A stretch of 64,000 bases of DNA. It comes from Mesorhizobium ciceri WSM4083. GTDB taxonomy: Bacteria > Pseudomonadota > Alphaproteobacteria > Rhizobiales > Rhizobiaceae. Of the stretch, positions 63,137-64,000 are shown piece after piece. Under the pieces are notes generated by a model. That model ran no database searches, was not told the origin of the DNA, and saw only the letters and a program-made list of their open reading frames with translations. How positions within the stretch are numbered: the first letter of the stretch is position 1; every line of letters starts with the position of its first letter. The DNA is taken from contig NZ_JAFG01000012.1 of assembly GCF_000519305.1 (NCBI RefSeq), positions 31,768 to 95,767 on the forward strand, read 5' to 3'. A program made the position numbers and the translations under genes.

Positions 63137-64000
63137 CTAGGGCGTAGTGACGATTTAACTATTTGAGCCAAATTGCGATAGCTGCGAGCTTGACGAAGCC
63201 CATGAAGTTGGCGAGCAGCTTGTCGTATCGGGTTGCGACGCGGCGGAACTGTTTGAGCTTGCTGAAGAAGCGCTCGATGATGTTGCGCTCCTTGTAGAGA
63301 TCGGCGTCGTAAGGACGCTGATCTTTTCGGTTTCGCTTCGGTGGAATGACGATTGCGGCTTGCATCTCAACAATCTTGTCGATGAGATGATTGGCGTCAT
63401 AGCCTTTGTCGGCAATTGTGCATTCTGCCTGGAAGCCGTAGATGAGTTCATGCGCATAGGCGATGTCGTTGCGCTGCCCTGGGCTTGCGATCAGGCGAAC
63501 CGGAAGCCCGAGTGCATCGCCTGCGGCGTGGATTTTGGTGCTCAGGCCGCCGCGAGACCGACCCAGGCCCTGGGCATCTGCCCCCCTTTTGACCGGCGTG
63601 CGCCGGCGGCGTGCTGATGAGCGCGCACGATGGTCGAGTCGATCATCAGCCATTCCAGATCGGCTTCGCGAGCAAGAACCATAAGCATCTCGTCGAGAAC
63701 GCCCATTTCGATCCAGCGATAGTAGCGCCGCTTCACGGATCGATAGTCGCCGAGCCGCTCGGGCAGATCACGCCAGCGCCCACCTGAGCGGGCCATCCAC
63801 AACAGCGCATCCAGAAATCGCCGATTGTTCGTGCGTGGTCCGCGCTTGCCTCTCGTGCCGCCAGGCACAAATCCCTTGATCCGTTCCCACTGATCGTCCC
63901 GAAGCGCATCACAGTCCATCGCCGACCTCCAAAGTCAGCGTTGAATCTGATTTGCGCCTCCGTGGGAATCCCAAACCGTTAAATCGTCACTACGCCCTAG
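63137..64000. mobile_element. complete IS5-family insertion sequence at window end
   Basis: The same 23-base sequence CTAGGGCGTAGTGACGATTT plus AAC occurs at 63137 and, inverted, ends at 64000. CTAG at each end fits the YTAR target duplication of the IS5 family, leaving about 19-base perfect terminal inverted repeats starting GGCGTAGTGACG. Between them lie two overlapping transposase frames. Confidence 0.88.
63159..63919 (-). CDS. IS5-family transposase in two frames (programmed frameshift)
   Basis: The first frame (63919-63542) carries the N-terminal part (ALRDDQWERIKGFVPGG) and the first catalytic Asp in MIDSTIVRAHQHAAG. The second (63653-63159) continues with ADAQGLGRSRGGLSTKIHA, the second Asp in IADKGYDANHLI and the Glu region ERFFSKLKQFRRVATRYDKL. 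The join lies at the run AAAAGGGGGG (minus strand 63590-63581), a classic slippery site for fusion of OrfA and OrfB. All DDE parts are present, so the element appears intact. Confidence 0.9.

Noticed and set aside
1..64000. CRISPR arrays and rRNA genes
   Set aside because: No regularly spaced repeats and no rRNA-like sequence were seen.

Overview
The window looks like a rhizobial symbiosis island, most probably from Mesorhizobium. The reasons are a nif/fix block in rhizobial order, two NifA regulators that keep the rhizobial oxygen-sensing cysteine spacing, NifA/sigma-54 promoter elements, a MucR-type regulator, Rhc/Nol-type type III secretion genes, a NopD-like effector, and a high density of insertion sequences, integrase pieces and decayed genes. 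The species assignment is inference; no rRNA or core-genome marker is present.

Left part (1-13 kb): a minus-strand oxidative operon (P450, 3Fe-4S ferredoxin, SnoaL-like protein, two-domain short-chain dehydrogenase running off the edge), an MFS exporter with a scrap of a second copy further on, and a secreted S46 dipeptidyl-peptidase. A 3' half of tRNA-Gly(GCC) with its terminator suggests an old integration site. It is followed by a helicase-tail remnant and a mucR gene whose last codon is interrupted by a complete IS481-family element.

Accessory and defence zone (13-22 kb): a two-TM ion channel, a DUF4238-like pair, a two-gene AbiE-like system with a nuclease-like N-terminus on the regulator, and a classical AbiEi antitoxin whose AbiEii toxin is broken and spliced to an integrase. 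Both AbiE-type loci carry two palindromes upstream of the regulator. hmuS follows alone.

Nitrogen-fixation block (22.5-45.3 kb): iscA-like, a decayed nifU, nifS, nifV, nifW; then fixABCX and nifA; then about 3.3 kb of foreign DNA (Fic, truncated helicase, DUF932 and SRAP remnants); then nifB, fdxN, nifZ, fixU/nifT and a SIR2-like gene. A pair of ABC exporter half-transporters and a convergent second nifA close the block. iscA, fixA and nifB each have a TGT-N10-ACA NifA site and a -24/-12 promoter. The second NifA has GAFTSA in place of GAFTGA.

Secretion block (47-61.3 kb): minus-strand core T3SS genes (sctG-like, I, J, K, L, N, O) end abruptly without sctQRSTU. They are divergent from a plus-strand group: a CesT-like chaperone, a SycD-like chaperone, three secreted proteins resembling IpaB/C/D or SseC/D/B translocators, a GspD-type lipoprotein secretin, and a large Ulp1-like effector. 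This animal-pathogen-style translocon joined to rhizobial core genes is the most unusual feature of the window. The right end holds an XRE regulator pair, a group II intron scrap and a complete IS5-family element ending at the last base.
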